A stretch of DNA of 64,000 nt, from positions 1-64,000 of the forward strand of contig NZ_JANIBJ010000022.1 in the NCBI RefSeq assembly GCF_024505185.1, read 5' to 3'. Shown here in pieces: positions 55,690 through 64,000 of the stretch; position 1 is the first letter of the stretch, and the number at the start of each line of letters is the position of its first letter. Under the pieces are notes generated by a model. It did not search any database, was not told the DNA's origin, and saw only the letters and a program-made list of their open reading frames with translations. The DNA comes from Methylomonas subterranea. Lineage in GTDB: Bacteria > Pseudomonadota > Gammaproteobacteria > Methylococcales > Methylomonadaceae. A program made the position numbers and the translations under genes.

Positions 55690-57018
55690 ATGCCGCTTTT
55701 CAGCCACCCCAAGCAACTACAAACTCAGGCATTGTCGATCGGTGAAAAAACCCTGCCTGTTTTGATCGTCGCCATTCATTTTTCAACCGCCCTCACGCTT
55801 GTGGTATCGATTTTGATATTCCTGTTATGGCTGACAGCCGGCTGCTACAAAAACGCCGCCGCTATCGTCAAACATAACCAAGCCACATTTTTTGCCCTGT
55901 TATTGTTCAGCGCACTGATACTCAGCGCCAGCTATTCCTCGGCCCCATTTCCAAAAGCCTTGGCAATGATATCCAAATATCGAATACTGCTGCTTTTGCT
56001 GATATTGCCCGCTTTCCTTTCCACGCAACAGCGGCAAAAACTTTGCGAAAAGTTTTTGCTTGCCGCCCTGATAAGCAGCTTGGCTTTTTCCTTGCTGGGT
56101 TACTTTGATTTGTTATCGCCCGAATGGGTTGACCGTTTCCTTAAAAGCCGTATCACCCACAGCCTGTTCATGGCATTTTTAGGTTTTTTCAGCATGCACA
56201 GACTTTACCGAAATGACGCATCCCGCTTACTCTGGGCGACGGTATTACTGCTGGTGGGTTTCGATCTTTTTGTCGCCACCGACGGCAGAACGGGCCAACT
56301 AACTTTTCTGTTGCTGACCGCCTTATTTTTTTTGCAGGTTTTCAGTTTTAGAACGGCTCTTTTATTGGGCATGGCTACCGTGGCCTTGTTTTGCGTATTT
56401 ATGTTTTTCTCCCCTTATTCGGCGCGCTTTTTTGAGGGCATAGAAGAATCGATAAATTTTTATCAACGAGACCCGAGTGTTGAGCATACCTCCATGGGCT
56501 TACGCCTGGGATTTTGGCGAGATACCTTAACCATCATCGGACAATCTCCCTGGCTGGGCGAAGGTGCCGGCGGCATCCCGTATAAATTTCAACAGCTGTT
56601 CCCAGGCCACCCCATTTTGATCAACCCGCATAACGAATATTTATTGATGGCAGCACAATTGGGTATACCGGGCTTGCTGCTGTTCCTGGCATTTTTGGCG
56701 GCGGTTCTGCGTTCAACGGCCGGTTTGCCGCAAGCGCAACGCTGGCTGCCGCAAGGCGTTTGGCTTAGCCTGCTTACGAGCTGTCTTTTCAACTCATCTC
56801 TGATGGATCACACGGAAGGCCATTGGTTTATGTTTTTGCTGGCGCTCTACTTGACACCGCAGTCATCCCCGCAAGGCGAAGCGCAGCGAATATCGGATCA
56901 GACACCCAACGCTCGTAATTTCGCAACATCATCACCCAGCGGAGAAACGCCGCTAAGGATGTCGCCCAAAATCACTTCCGCATTTGTGTCACTTATGTCT
57001 GCTCACAAGTTGCCTTGA
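55690..57018 (+). CDS. waaL: O-antigen ligase family protein (WaaL-like)
   Basis: A 442-residue polytopic protein with about ten or eleven membrane helices and a large periplasmic loop before NPHNEYLLMAAQLGIPG, the Wzy_C/WaaL motif with the conserved histidine. It would join O-antigen or another glycan to the lipid A-core. The last about 45 residues (after LALYLTPQ) are polar and low-complexity, rich in Ser/Pro, and look like a recent extension by read-through into repeat-like DNA. Polymerase (Wzy) is the alternative call. Confidence 0.82.
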   Translation: MPLFSHPKQLQTQALSIGEKTLPVLIVAIHFSTALTLVVSILIFLLWLTAGCYKNAAAIVKHNQATFFALLLFSALILSASYSSAPFPKALAMISKYRILLLLLILPAFLSTQQRQKLCEKFLLAALISSLAFSLLGYFDLLSPEWVDRFLKSRITHSLFMAFLGFFSMHRLYRNDASRLLWATVLLLVGFDLFVATDGRTGQLTFLLLTALFFLQVFSFRTALLLGMATVALFCVFMFFSPYSARFFEGIEESINFYQRDPSVEHTSMGLRLGFWRDTLTIIGQSPWLGEGAGGIPYKFQQLFPGHPILINPHNEYLLMAAQLGIPGLLLFLAFLAAVLRSTAGLPQAQRWLPQGVWLSLLTSCLFNSSLMDHTEGHWFMFLLALYLTPQSSPQGEAQRISDQTPNARNFATSSPSGETPLRMSPKITSAFVSLMSAHKLP

Positions 57019-57095
57019 GCCAAAAAATTGTCACTTTCAGAGCAAATGAAGACAGAACACTTATCCCTCCGCCGAATTAATTTAGGATTTGCCGC

Positions 57096-57908
57096 ATGAC
57101 CAACCCCATATCCCCCGACCCGGCAATACAGTGCCCCAAACTCAGCGTCTACATCATCGCTTACAACGAGGCCGACAAAATCGCCGATGCGATTCAAAGC
57201 GCGCAATGGGCCGATGAAGTGCTGGTGCTTGATTCCAACAGTAGCGACGATACCGCGAAAATTGCGCAAGACCTAGGCGCTACCGTTAAGCAAATCCCGT
57301 TTACCACCTTCGGTAAATTGCGCAACGATGCCATAGCTTCATGCTCGCATGAGTGGATTTTCAGCCTGGATGCGGATGAGCGCTGTACCCCGGAAGCCAA
57401 GGCCGAAATCTTGAGCATACTTGCGAACCCCACGGCGGACGCCTATTATGTGCCCCGGCGCAATTGGTTCATGGGACGCTGGATCGGGTATTGCGGCTGG
57501 TATCCGGATTACCGCCAGCCGCAACTGTTCCGCAAACAGGCCTTGATATTCGATGACGCGGCTGAAGTGCACGAAGGATATAAAGTCAACGGCACGGTAG
57601 GCTACTTTAAATCCTCGATCATTCAGATTCCGTTTCAAAACCTGGAACAGTTGCTGCACAAAATGCAGCGCTATTCCACTCTCGGCGCCCGCAAATTGGA
57701 GCGCAACGCCAAACCGGTCAGCATGGGCAGGGCGCTGGGCCATGGTTTATGGGCGTTTTTTCGGATTTACGTTTTGAAACTGGGTTTTCTGGATGGCTGG
57801 GCCGGTTTTGTGTTGGCGTTAGGCAATTTCGAAGGCACATTCTACCGTTACGCCAAGGCAGCCACGGCCAAGCTTAGTTGGCAGCCACTGGACAACGAAA
57901 CGCACTAG
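57096..57908 (+). CDS. Family 2 glycosyltransferase, LPS core type (WaaE/KdtX-like)
   Basis: A 270-residue GT2 enzyme. The nucleotide-binding LSVYIIAYNEADKI starts at about 16, and FSLDADERCTPE has the metal-binding DAD (about 92). The ordering VPRRNWFMGRWIGYCGWYPDYRQP, in its normal place, is typical of the WaaE/LpsC group that adds a glucose or heptose-linked sugar to LPS inner core. It follows waaL and precedes a second GT2 by 4 bp. Confidence 0.85.
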   Translation: MTNPISPDPAIQCPKLSVYIIAYNEADKIADAIQSAQWADEVLVLDSNSSDDTAKIAQDLGATVKQIPFTTFGKLRNDAIASCSHEWIFSLDADERCTPEAKAEILSILANPTADAYYVPRRNWFMGRWIGYCGWYPDYRQPQLFRKQALIFDDAAEVHEGYKVNGTVGYFKSSIIQIPFQNLEQLLHKMQRYSTLGARKLERNAKPVSMGRALGHGLWAFFRIYVLKLGFLDGWAGFVLALGNFEGTFYRYAKAATAKLSWQPLDNETH

Positions 57909-57912
57909 TCTT

Positions 57913-58743
57913 ATGCCCGGCTTGATCTCGGTTATTGTGACCACCTATAACTGGCCCGAAGCACTCTCGGCCTGCATAATCAGTTTACTGAATCAGCAAG
58001 ACAGGCATTTTGAAATCGTCATTGCCGACGACGGCTCGGGCGCCACGACCCAACAGTTAATCGCCGGCTTTCAACGACACAGCCCGATTCCGATACAACA
58101 TATCCATCACCATGACAACGGCTTTCGGGCCGGTACCATCCGCAACAAGGCGGTCGCGATCAGCCGCGGCGATTATCTGCTGTTCATGGACGGGGACTGT
58201 ATCGCTTTACCCAATTTCATTTCGCGCCACCGGCTTCTGGCGGAATTGGGTTATTTCGTCCCAGGCAACCGCGTGCTGCTAAGCCAAACTTATACCGAGC
58301 GGGTCCTGGCGCATCAGCTAACCCTGCACCGGGAATCACTGGCCTTTTTTATCGGCCTGTGGCTGCAACGGCGCATTAACCGGTTTTTACCGTTGATAGC
58401 ACTACCGTTCCATTCCTGGCGTTATCGGCAACCCCAGTTTTGGCAAAAAGCCATGACCTGTAATTTGGCCATTTGGAAAAGCGACTTTTTGGCGGTCAAC
58501 GGTTTTGACGAAGTTTTCCAAGGCTGGGGGTATGAGGATTCCGATTTAGTGATACGCTTGATCCACTTGGGAGTTAAACGCAAGGAAGGCCGCTTCGCCG
58601 TGCCGGTTTTACATCTATGGCATCGGCAAAACGACCGTAGCAGACATGATCAAAATTATCGGCGCCTATTGGACAGGCTGGAACAGAAAGCTTTGATTCG
58701 GGCCAAAGTGGGAGTCGATCAATATTTGCCCGCGCATACCTAA
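57913..58743 (+). CDS. Family 2 glycosyltransferase with GT7 C-terminal motif
   Basis: A 276-residue GT2 enzyme: ISVIVTTYNWPEAL start, FMDGDC metal site (about 92-97), and a C-terminal GFDEVFQGWGYEDSDLVIRL of the glyco_transf_7C type. A role in LPS core or O-antigen assembly is inferred from its place at the end of the cluster. It begins 4 bp after the preceding GT2. Donor and acceptor are unknown. Confidence 0.85.
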   Translation: MPGLISVIVTTYNWPEALSACIISLLNQQDRHFEIVIADDGSGATTQQLIAGFQRHSPIPIQHIHHHDNGFRAGTIRNKAVAISRGDYLLFMDGDCIALPNFISRHRLLAELGYFVPGNRVLLSQTYTERVLAHQLTLHRESLAFFIGLWLQRRINRFLPLIALPFHSWRYRQPQFWQKAMTCNLAIWKSDFLAVNGFDEVFQGWGYEDSDLVIRLIHLGVKRKEGRFAVPVLHLWHRQNDRSRHDQNYRRLLDRLEQKALIRAKVGVDQYLPAHT

Positions 58744-58756
58744 TACGAAAGAAACA

Positions 58757-59176
58757 TTAATGCGCCCCGTGTAAACGCATCAACAACACGGCTTCGTCGC
58801 GGGTTAATCCGCAGTTTTTCACCAATTCGTCCAGGCTGGCCCCAAGGCGAATTTTTTCTATGGCCGCTGCGTAACCGCCTTCGCTGACCTCCTCCTCGGC
58901 AACTTCAAACTCGTCCGGCATGGGTTGAGGTGAACTCAAGCTATCGAGCATGCGATAGAGGTGGGATTCGTTTTCCGACAAGCGCTTGTCGACCGCAATG
59001 GCCGCCGCGCAGAGCCCGGCCACGTCGTCGCTGCTGCGCTGCAGTTGCTTATGCAACAACTGATATTCTTGCGCGAGCCTTTTTTGTTGGCGCCAAACCG
59101 AAATCAGACCCACGGCCATCAGTGCGAACAAAACCAATGCAAGGCCGGCAATTGCCCATATAACAGACTCATTCAT
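58757..59176 (-). CDS. DUF2802 protein of the chemotaxis operon
   Basis: A 139-residue protein: an N-terminal membrane helix (about 5-27), a coiled-coil (about 30-80), an acidic linker (EVAEEEVSEGG) and a C-terminal helix-turn-helix-like part (LDELVKNCGLTRDEAVLLMRL). DUF2802 genes occur next to cheW in polar-flagellar chemotaxis operons; function is unknown. It shares TAATG with the small upstream ORF and ends 13 bp from the convergent GT2 gene. Confidence 0.85.
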   Translation of the reverse strand: MNESVIWAIAGLALVLFALMAVGLISVWRQQKRLAQEYQLLHKQLQRSSDDVAGLCAAAIAVDKRLSENESHLYRMLDSLSSPQPMPDEFEVAEEEVSEGGYAAAIEKIRLGASLDELVKNCGLTRDEAVLLMRLHGAH

Positions 59177-59352
59177 TAGACAATTTCATCGATATGTTGC
59201 TCGGCTTGCTCATCGGACGGCGATGGCGGTTTTTTCCCCGATCCTTCCTCGGATTTCCGCCGCCCCTTGTCCCTGCCCAGCCCTTTTTCGCGTTCAAGCT
59301 TATGCACGGCCGGCAATACCGGACTCGGCGATAAGGGAGGAATTTCCGTCAT
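59176..59352 (-). CDS. 58-residue basic-acidic protein between cheW and DUF2802
   Basis: ATG at 59352 (complement of 59350-59352), stop TAA at 59176-59178 overlapping the DUF2802 ATG. The protein begins MTEIPPLSPSPVLPAV, has a highly charged centre (about 20 to 45, rich in Lys, Arg, Gly) and an acidic end (DEQAEQHIDEIV). It lies exactly between cheW (25 bp gap) and DUF2802, in operon phase, which argues for a real gene. I cannot assign a function. Confidence 0.65.
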   Translation of the reverse strand: MTEIPPLSPSPVLPAVHKLEREKGLGRDKGRRKSEEGSGKKPPSPSDEQAEQHIDEIV

Positions 59353-59377
59353 GGCTGTACAGCAAAATTAGAAGGGC

Positions 59378-59851
59378 CTAGAACATATCCAACTCAGCTT
59401 TTTCGTCTTCGCTGAGGAATCTGTTCAAATCCACCAAAATCAACAGTTTATTGTCGCGACTGGTCACGCCCTGTATGTATTTCGAACTTTCCTCGTTACC
59501 GACATTCGGCGCGGTCTCTATTTCGGAGGCCCGCATTTCCACAACCTCCGCCACGCTGTCCACCAAAATACCGATGATATGCTTTTCGGTTTCTATGATC
59601 ACCACCCGGGCGGCATCATCTGGCTCCTTGGAAGGCAAGCCGAATCGATTGCGGGTATCGATGACCGTAACGACATTGCCGCGCAGGTTGATGATGCCCA
59701 GCACGTAAGACGGCGCACCGGGCACGGGGGCGATTTCGGTAATACGCAAGACTTCCTGCACCTGCATCACATTGATACCGTATTTTTCATCGCCCAGGCA
59801 AAAAGTCACCCATTGCATGATGGGGTCGCTTTGTTTTCTATCTTCGCTCAT
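59378..59851 (-). CDS. cheW: Chemotaxis coupling protein CheW
   Basis: A 157-residue CheW of normal length with the core MQVQEVLRITEIAPVPGAPS and NLRGNVVTVIDTRNRFG segments. It links chemoreceptors to CheA. It follows parP by 18 bp in the cheA-mot-par-cheW operon. Confidence 0.96.
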   Translation of the reverse strand: MSEDRKQSDPIMQWVTFCLGDEKYGINVMQVQEVLRITEIAPVPGAPSYVLGIINLRGNVVTVIDTRNRFGLPSKEPDDAARVVIIETEKHIIGILVDSVAEVVEMRASEIETAPNVGNEESSKYIQGVTSRDNKLLILVDLNRFLSEDEKAELDMF

Positions 59852-59869
59852 GTCGTTTATCCAAAAGGG

Positions 59870-60574
59870 TTAGGTTTTTCTTTTTCGGTGCGGTACCAAT
59901 TCTTGCAAATCGATGATAGCGGTTAATTCTTCTATCACCGTGCCAATCAGCCAGGGCTTTCTTTGCCGACTGGTGCGCCAGCGCACTTTATCCGGCATTA
60001 ACTTGCCTATCGACAAAATTTCGTCGCACGCCAGCCCCCAGCGTTTATCCCGAGTAATCAGGATACTTTTAAAGGGATTGGTTTCCAAGTCCCGCTGACT
60101 GCCGCGCAGTTTACCGAAAAGCAACTGTCCGGTGTCCAACACGCCGATCCGGCTATCGTTCTCATCCAGCAAGCCCATGAACCACGACGGTTGACCGGGT
60201 ATTTTGCCGGGCTTGCGATCGATTTTAATGGTTCTGGACAATTCGGTTAACGGTGTGGCCAAAATCAAATGTTCAACTTTAAAAAACAAGGCTTGAAACT
60301 CATGCTGCGCCCATTCCGGCATGATAGACAGCGGTTGCGACTTAGCCGGCTTTTCGAGCGCTACCAATTCGTTTTGCAACGGGCGCAACAACGGCTGCTC
60401 GACGATAAGCCTTTGCACGGGTGCCTCAAGCGGCTTATCCGCCGGCTTTGCGACCGGCTTCCGTTTCTCCTCCACCTCCACCGTTTCGGGAATTTCATCC
60501 AGCAGGGTACTCAGATAAGTATCCAGGGCCAGACTTTGCTGGACGATACGCTGCGGTGGTTTGGTTTCTCTCAT
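59870..60574 (-). CDS. parP: ParP-type CheW-domain polar localisation protein
   Basis: A 234-residue protein. A variable N-terminus (about 1-85, charged, Pro-rich) precedes a CheW-like domain (about 90-230, with FFKVEHLILATPLTELSRTI and MGLLDENDSRIGVLDTGQLLFG). In Vibrio and Pseudomonas, ParP binds ParC and CheA and keeps the chemosensory array at the pole. It overlaps the ParC gene by ATGA, as in those organisms. Confidence 0.85.
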   Translation of the reverse strand: MRETKPPQRIVQQSLALDTYLSTLLDEIPETVEVEEKRKPVAKPADKPLEAPVQRLIVEQPLLRPLQNELVALEKPAKSQPLSIMPEWAQHEFQALFFKVEHLILATPLTELSRTIKIDRKPGKIPGQPSWFMGLLDENDSRIGVLDTGQLLFGKLRGSQRDLETNPFKSILITRDKRWGLACDEILSIGKLMPDKVRWRTSRQRKPWLIGTVIEELTAIIDLQELVPHRKRKT

Positions 60575-61374
60575 GACCGATTCGCCAATGGTTTGTCTAC
60601 CGCTTTCTCAAGCAATAATAATTCCAATAACGACGAATAGGCTTCGACTGCCTTGGCGGTCTTGTCGAAAATCGGCAGCGGCACACCTTCCCGACTGGCA
60701 TCCCTTACCTTGGTATCGACCGGAATCACCGACTCCCAAGCGTTATGCGGGTATTGCTGATGCAAAGCCACCAAGCTTTCCCTGGCGGCCTTGGTCCGTT
60801 TGTCGAACATGGTCGGCACGATGGTAAATTTGGGCGCTGTTTTGCGGGAATGAAACACCATGTTGATGGTATGCACCATCCTATCCAAACCCTTCAGGGC
60901 CAGAAATTCCGCCAAAACCGGAATAATCAAATGATCGCAGGCCGCCAAGGCATTGATCATCAGGACACCCAGCATCGGCGGGCTGTCAATAATGACATAG
61001 TCGTAGCGGTCTTTTAACTTTCCCAGCGCGGTGGACACCACCAAGCCCATTCCGCCCATCTGCGCTACCTGCCTGTCCAGGGTGGCAATGGCGGTTGAAG
61101 CCGGCAACACGGCCAAGCCGTCAAATTCGGTTTGGGCTATGTATACGGCCGGATCGACATCCTTTTTTTTCTCGCTGGCATCCCGGAACAGATTGTAGAC
61201 ACCCCATTCGACTTCGTCGGGATTCATTTTGAAATAGCTGGTCAAAGATCCGTGCGGATCCAAGTCGACCAATAGGGTCTTGAAGCCCCAGGACGATAAC
61301 AGGCCGCCCAGCGTCACCACGGAAGTGGTTTTACCTACTCCGCCTTTTTGATTGGAAACAGACCATATTTTCAT
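60571..61374 (-). CDS. parC: ParA-like ATPase ParC for chemosensory array positioning
   Basis: A 267-residue ParA/MinD-family ATPase with deviant Walker A QKGGVGKTT (about 9-17), a VIIDSPP switch II motif and a C-terminal helix. There is no adjacent parB or centromere, and the next gene is parP, so this is the ParC that positions polar chemosensory arrays, not a plasmid partition protein. Confidence 0.88.
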   Translation of the reverse strand: MKIWSVSNQKGGVGKTTSVVTLGGLLSSWGFKTLLVDLDPHGSLTSYFKMNPDEVEWGVYNLFRDASEKKKDVDPAVYIAQTEFDGLAVLPASTAIATLDRQVAQMGGMGLVVSTALGKLKDRYDYVIIDSPPMLGVLMINALAACDHLIIPVLAEFLALKGLDRMVHTINMVFHSRKTAPKFTIVPTMFDKRTKAARESLVALHQQYPHNAWESVIPVDTKVRDASREGVPLPIFDKTAKAVEAYSSLLELLLLEKAVDKPLANRS

Positions 61375-61407
61375 AATTGAGCCGAAATTTAAGCCGCCCT
61401 GCAGTGC

Positions 61408-62283
61408 TTAGGGTAAAAGTGGCGGGGCGGACACGGGATCAACCGCATCGTCCTCGGTTTGAGGCGCTAATTTCAATGCCTTGGCCCTTTGAACATCCGT
61501 CATGCCGTAGCGGGCAAACGCCTGCGACATCAACACCAAAACAACGCGGCGATTCTTGAATCGCCCTTCCTCGGTAGTGTTATCGGCAACGGGGTGAAAT
61601 TCTCCATAGCCGACCGCCGATAAGCGGGTCGGCGGAATATTGTTTTTAATCAACTCCTTGACCACGCTGGTGGCGCGCGCCGAGGACAAATCCCAATTGG
61701 ACGGATAAATGCCGGTCGATATCGGTACATCGTCCGTGTAGCCCTCTATATTGATGACGTTGGGCACGCCACGCACGACCTCGGCCACTTTCTCCAGTAC
61801 CGGAATGGCCTTGGGGGATAATTCGGCCTTGCCGCTGGCAAACAGCAATTCGCTGTTCATTTCCAGTTCCACCCAGAAATCGTGCTTTTTGATACCCACC
61901 AACTCACTTTCGACAAAAGGCCGCAGAGCTCTTTGAAACTCATCGGACGCTTCGTTTAGCCGGCGCTTTTCCTCCATGATTTCTTCGCTGAGCTGGTGTT
62001 CCTCTTCCGTTACCGTGACAAGGTTAGGTAATTCAATGGGTTGTATACGGGTCGGTATACTGCCGGTCTGAATCGGATCAGCCACCTTTTGCACTTTTTC
62101 GTTGTGAAACAGGGCCTGATCGAGCGACTCGGAAAACGTTTCGTACTTACCCTTGTTGACCGAGGAAATCGAATACATCACCACGAAAAACGCAAACAGC
62201 AGGGTAATGAAGTCGGCAAAGGATACCATCCAGCGATCCGGGTGCTCCCCTTCATCGATCAATCTTTTTCTGCGGCGGATCAT
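61408..62283 (-). CDS. motD: Flagellar motor protein MotD
   Basis: A 291-residue MotB-family stator. The N-terminus RWMVSFADFITLLFAFFVVMYS carries the conserved aspartate D24 in the single membrane helix, which takes part in proton flow. The OmpA-like domain (about 130-255) contains INIEGYTDDVPIS and SSARATSVV for peptidoglycan binding. It follows motC by 13 bp. Confidence 0.94.
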   Translation of the reverse strand: MIRRRKRLIDEGEHPDRWMVSFADFITLLFAFFVVMYSISSVNKGKYETFSESLDQALFHNEKVQKVADPIQTGSIPTRIQPIELPNLVTVTEEEHQLSEEIMEEKRRLNEASDEFQRALRPFVESELVGIKKHDFWVELEMNSELLFASGKAELSPKAIPVLEKVAEVVRGVPNVINIEGYTDDVPISTGIYPSNWDLSSARATSVVKELIKNNIPPTRLSAVGYGEFHPVADNTTEEGRFKNRRVVLVLMSQAFARYGMTDVQRAKALKLAPQTEDDAVDPVSAPPLLP

Positions 62284-62296
62284 TAGGGTTGCCGGG

Positions 62297-63043
62297 TTAA
62301 TTTTCCAGCAAAAAACCGGACAGCTTTAATTCGATATTGCGCGGGTTTTCGCCCTCGGCAATCGAGGAAATTCCTTCTATCAACATTTCGCGCGCTTGAG
62401 AGGCTCTAAAAATATGCGACTTTAATTTATTTGCGATGGGAATAAACAATAGATTGGCCAAGCCGACACCGTAAATCGTCGCCACAAAAGCCGTGGCAAT
62501 GCCGCTACCGAGCAATTCCGGCTTGGCCAGATTCTGCATGACATGAATCAAGCCTATCACTGCACCGATAATGCCTATGGTCGGCGAGTACCCCCCCATG
62601 GCGTCAAACACTTTCGCTGCCTGCATGTCCAAATGCTCCTTGGTGGTCAATTCCACTTCCAGGCTGTCTCTAATCACTTCCGGTTCGTTGCCGTCGACCA
62701 AGAGCTGCAAGCCCTTTTTGGCGAAGCGGTCTTTTTCGCTTTCAATCAGCGTTTCCAAGCCCAGGAGACCTTCTTTTCTGGCCATTGAGCTCCAACGCAC
62801 GATCTTCTGAATCTGATTTTGCATTTGCAGTTTTTCCGGAATCAATATCCAGACGCTGATTCGTAAGCCGCGCAAAAAGACCTTGGGTGGGAATTGCAGC
62901 ATGGTCGCCCCCAATGTTCCGCCAATTACAATCACAAAGGCGTGAAAATTGACCAGGGAACCCAATTCGCCACCGGCCAGCTGATTGCCGCCGATAATCG
63001 CGGAAAACCCGACCAGAACTCCGATGATGCTTAAAATATCCAT
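62297..63043 (-). CDS. motC: Flagellar motor protein MotC (MotA family)
   Basis: A 248-residue MotA/PomA-type protein with four membrane helices. The cytoplasmic loop with KDRFAKKGLQLLVDG carries the charged residues that touch FliG. The PTIGIIGAVIGLIHVMQNL helix is the pore-lining family signature. With MotD it forms the stator. It is a second-type stator in Pseudomonas; whether MotAB also exists here is not visible. Confidence 0.94.
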   Translation of the reverse strand: MDILSIIGVLVGFSAIIGGNQLAGGELGSLVNFHAFVIVIGGTLGATMLQFPPKVFLRGLRISVWILIPEKLQMQNQIQKIVRWSSMARKEGLLGLETLIESEKDRFAKKGLQLLVDGNEPEVIRDSLEVELTTKEHLDMQAAKVFDAMGGYSPTIGIIGAVIGLIHVMQNLAKPELLGSGIATAFVATIYGVGLANLLFIPIANKLKSHIFRASQAREMLIEGISSIAEGENPRNIELKLSGFLLEN

Positions 63044-63246
63044 CCACTCAACATTATTAAATACCCGGTCACTTTATCCAGGCGCCAACATTTTGCCGGA
63101 ATCATCTCCAACAAAACCGTACCCGGGACTCTTCCTTCGATAGCGTCGCGCCCTATCGCTGTATGGCGGATGTTTGCGCTTGACAACACATCGAGCCATG
63201 CCGGCGGCGAACAGAATGATCAATACCGCTCAAGAGCCAGGGGCGA
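63044..63246. other. Gap between cheA and motC
   Basis: A 203-bp gap without a gene, where cheB lies in the Pseudomonas and Vibrio operons. A scan for CheB remnants and for a sigma-28 promoter was negative; only imperfect TCAAG...GCGATA elements with wrong spacing were seen. Confidence 0.5.
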
Positions 63247-64000
63247 TTAGCCGGCGTATTTTTTCATCAAGCCCGGCACGTCGAGAATCAGGGCTATTTT
63301 ACCGTCACCGGTAATCGTTGCCCCCGCCAAACCTTCCATGCCTTGCAATTTGGCGCCCAAGGCCTTGATGACGACTTCTTCCTGACCAATCAGTTGATCG
63401 ACCACGAAACCGACTTGCCGGCCGCCGGCATTGACGACGACGACGTGGCTGCTGGTAGCCTGTTTGTCTATCGTATAATTAGGATCGTTAACCAGCCACT
63501 CGCTCAGATAAAACAACGGCAGCGCCTTGTTTCTGACCATGACCACCAATTGATTATCGACTTTATTGGTTTTACTCAGGTCCAAATCCAGGATTTCCAA
63601 CACGCTTGCCAACGGCAGCGCGAAGGCCTGCCCGCTCAGTTTGACCATCAACGTCGGCATGATGGCCAGCGTCAAAGGTACTTTGATGATGATGGTACTA
63701 CCCTTGCCTTCCGTGGAATTGATTTCCACCACGCCGTTCATTTGCGCGATGCGGGTTTTCACCACATCCATACCCACGCCACGGCCGGAAACGTCCGAAA
63801 TCTCGACCTTGGTGGAAAAGCCCGGCAGGAAAATCAGGTTGTAACATTCCTTGTCATCCAGTCTCGCCGCGCTTTCCTCGTCCATCAAACCTTTTTCGAC
63901 TACCTTGGCGCGCAGCACATCGGGATTCATGCCCTTGCCGTCATCCTGAATGGACAGCTGAATATGGTCGCCTTCCTGGGAGGCCTTCAGTATCACCACG
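63247..64000 (-). CDS. cheA: Chemotaxis histidine kinase CheA (C-terminal part)
   Basis: The C-terminal about 250 residues of CheA, cut by the window edge. Seen are the ATP-binding boxes (IQDDGKGMN, LPGFSTKVEISDVSGRGVGMDVVKTRI, split into usual motifs), and the CheW-like regulatory domain (about 120-250) ending in GLMKKYAG. Histidine-containing P1, P2 and dimerisation domains lie outside. It phosphorylates CheY in response to receptor signals. Confidence 0.96.
   Translation of the reverse strand, partial: VVILKASQEGDHIQLSIQDDGKGMNPDVLRAKVVEKGLMDEESAARLDDKECYNLIFLPGFSTKVEISDVSGRGVGMDVVKTRIAQMNGVVEINSTEGKGSTIIIKVPLTLAIMPTLMVKLSGQAFALPLASVLEILDLDLSKTNKVDNQLVVMVRNKALPLFYLSEWLVNDPNYTIDKQATSSHVVVVNAGGRQVGFVVDQLIGQEEVVIKALGAKLQGMEGLAGATITGDGKIALILDVPGLMKKYAG

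Noticed and set aside
60571-61374. ParA-like gene as evidence for a plasmid or partition locus
   Set aside because: No parB or parS nearby; it is followed by parP and cheW, so it is the chemotaxis-associated ParC.

Overview
The window reads as a chromosomal segment of a free-living, motile Gram-negative gammaproteobacterium of moderate to high GC. The gene orders kdsD-kdsC-lptC-lptA-lptB-rpoN-hpf-rapZ, mlaFED-B-murA-hisG-hisD and cheA-motC-motD-parC-parP-cheW are typical of the Pseudomonas/Methylococcales side of the class. An aquatic methylotroph-like organism would fit, but no C1-metabolism gene lies in the window, so this placement is inference.

Layout. 1-2.9 kb: an inner-membrane GH17-GT2 beta-glucan synthase (NdvB type). 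3.0-5.2 kb: a structured RNA/terminator candidate, a small winged-helix protein and minEDC. 5.3-12.7 kb (minus strand): mgtE, then the LPS-transport/sigma-54 block. 12.8-18.5 kb (plus strand): mlaFED-B, murA, hisG, hisD; mlaC and the BolA-like ibaG usually found here are absent.

18.5-23.5 kb is an accessory island. It is AT-rich in its core, crowded with dispersed repeats, and holds (a) a translationally coupled two-gene unit encoding a nucleoid-associated-protein-like (NA37/YejK-type) protein and a large protein with a C-terminal membrane domain, (b) the 3' end of a group II intron with intact domains V and VI and the maturase C-terminus, inserted in the middle of a palindromic repeat, and (c) a VapBC toxin-antitoxin pair with a clear promoter and operator. 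The two-gene unit is the best candidate in the window for an undescribed, possibly defensive, system.

23.6-31.1 kb: a transaldolase-family fructose-6-phosphate aldolase and a complete N-type rotary ATPase operon in the order atpD-C-Q-R-B-E-F-A-G, with a two-carboxylate c subunit and a fused b-delta subunit. 31.4-37 kb: an HD-GYP response regulator and a very large hybrid histidine kinase carrying three periplasmic binding-protein modules. 37-48 kb: pcm-surE, smrB, DNA-repair glycosylases (deoxyinosine type, Tag), small DUF proteins, a lytic transglycosylase, a MASE1-CHASE-PAS-GGDEF-EAL protein, yajD and moaA. 48.7-52.7 kb: a secreted small protein, an NMT1-type ABC importer, an IMPACT-family protein and a 53-residue membrane protein. 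52.7-58.7 kb: msbA and LPS core/ligase genes. 58.7-64 kb: a chemotaxis/flagellar-stator operon ending in cheA, which runs off the right edge.

Recurrent themes are outer-membrane assembly (Lpt, Kds, Mla, MsbA, heptosyltransferase, WaaL), c-di-GMP turnover and motility.
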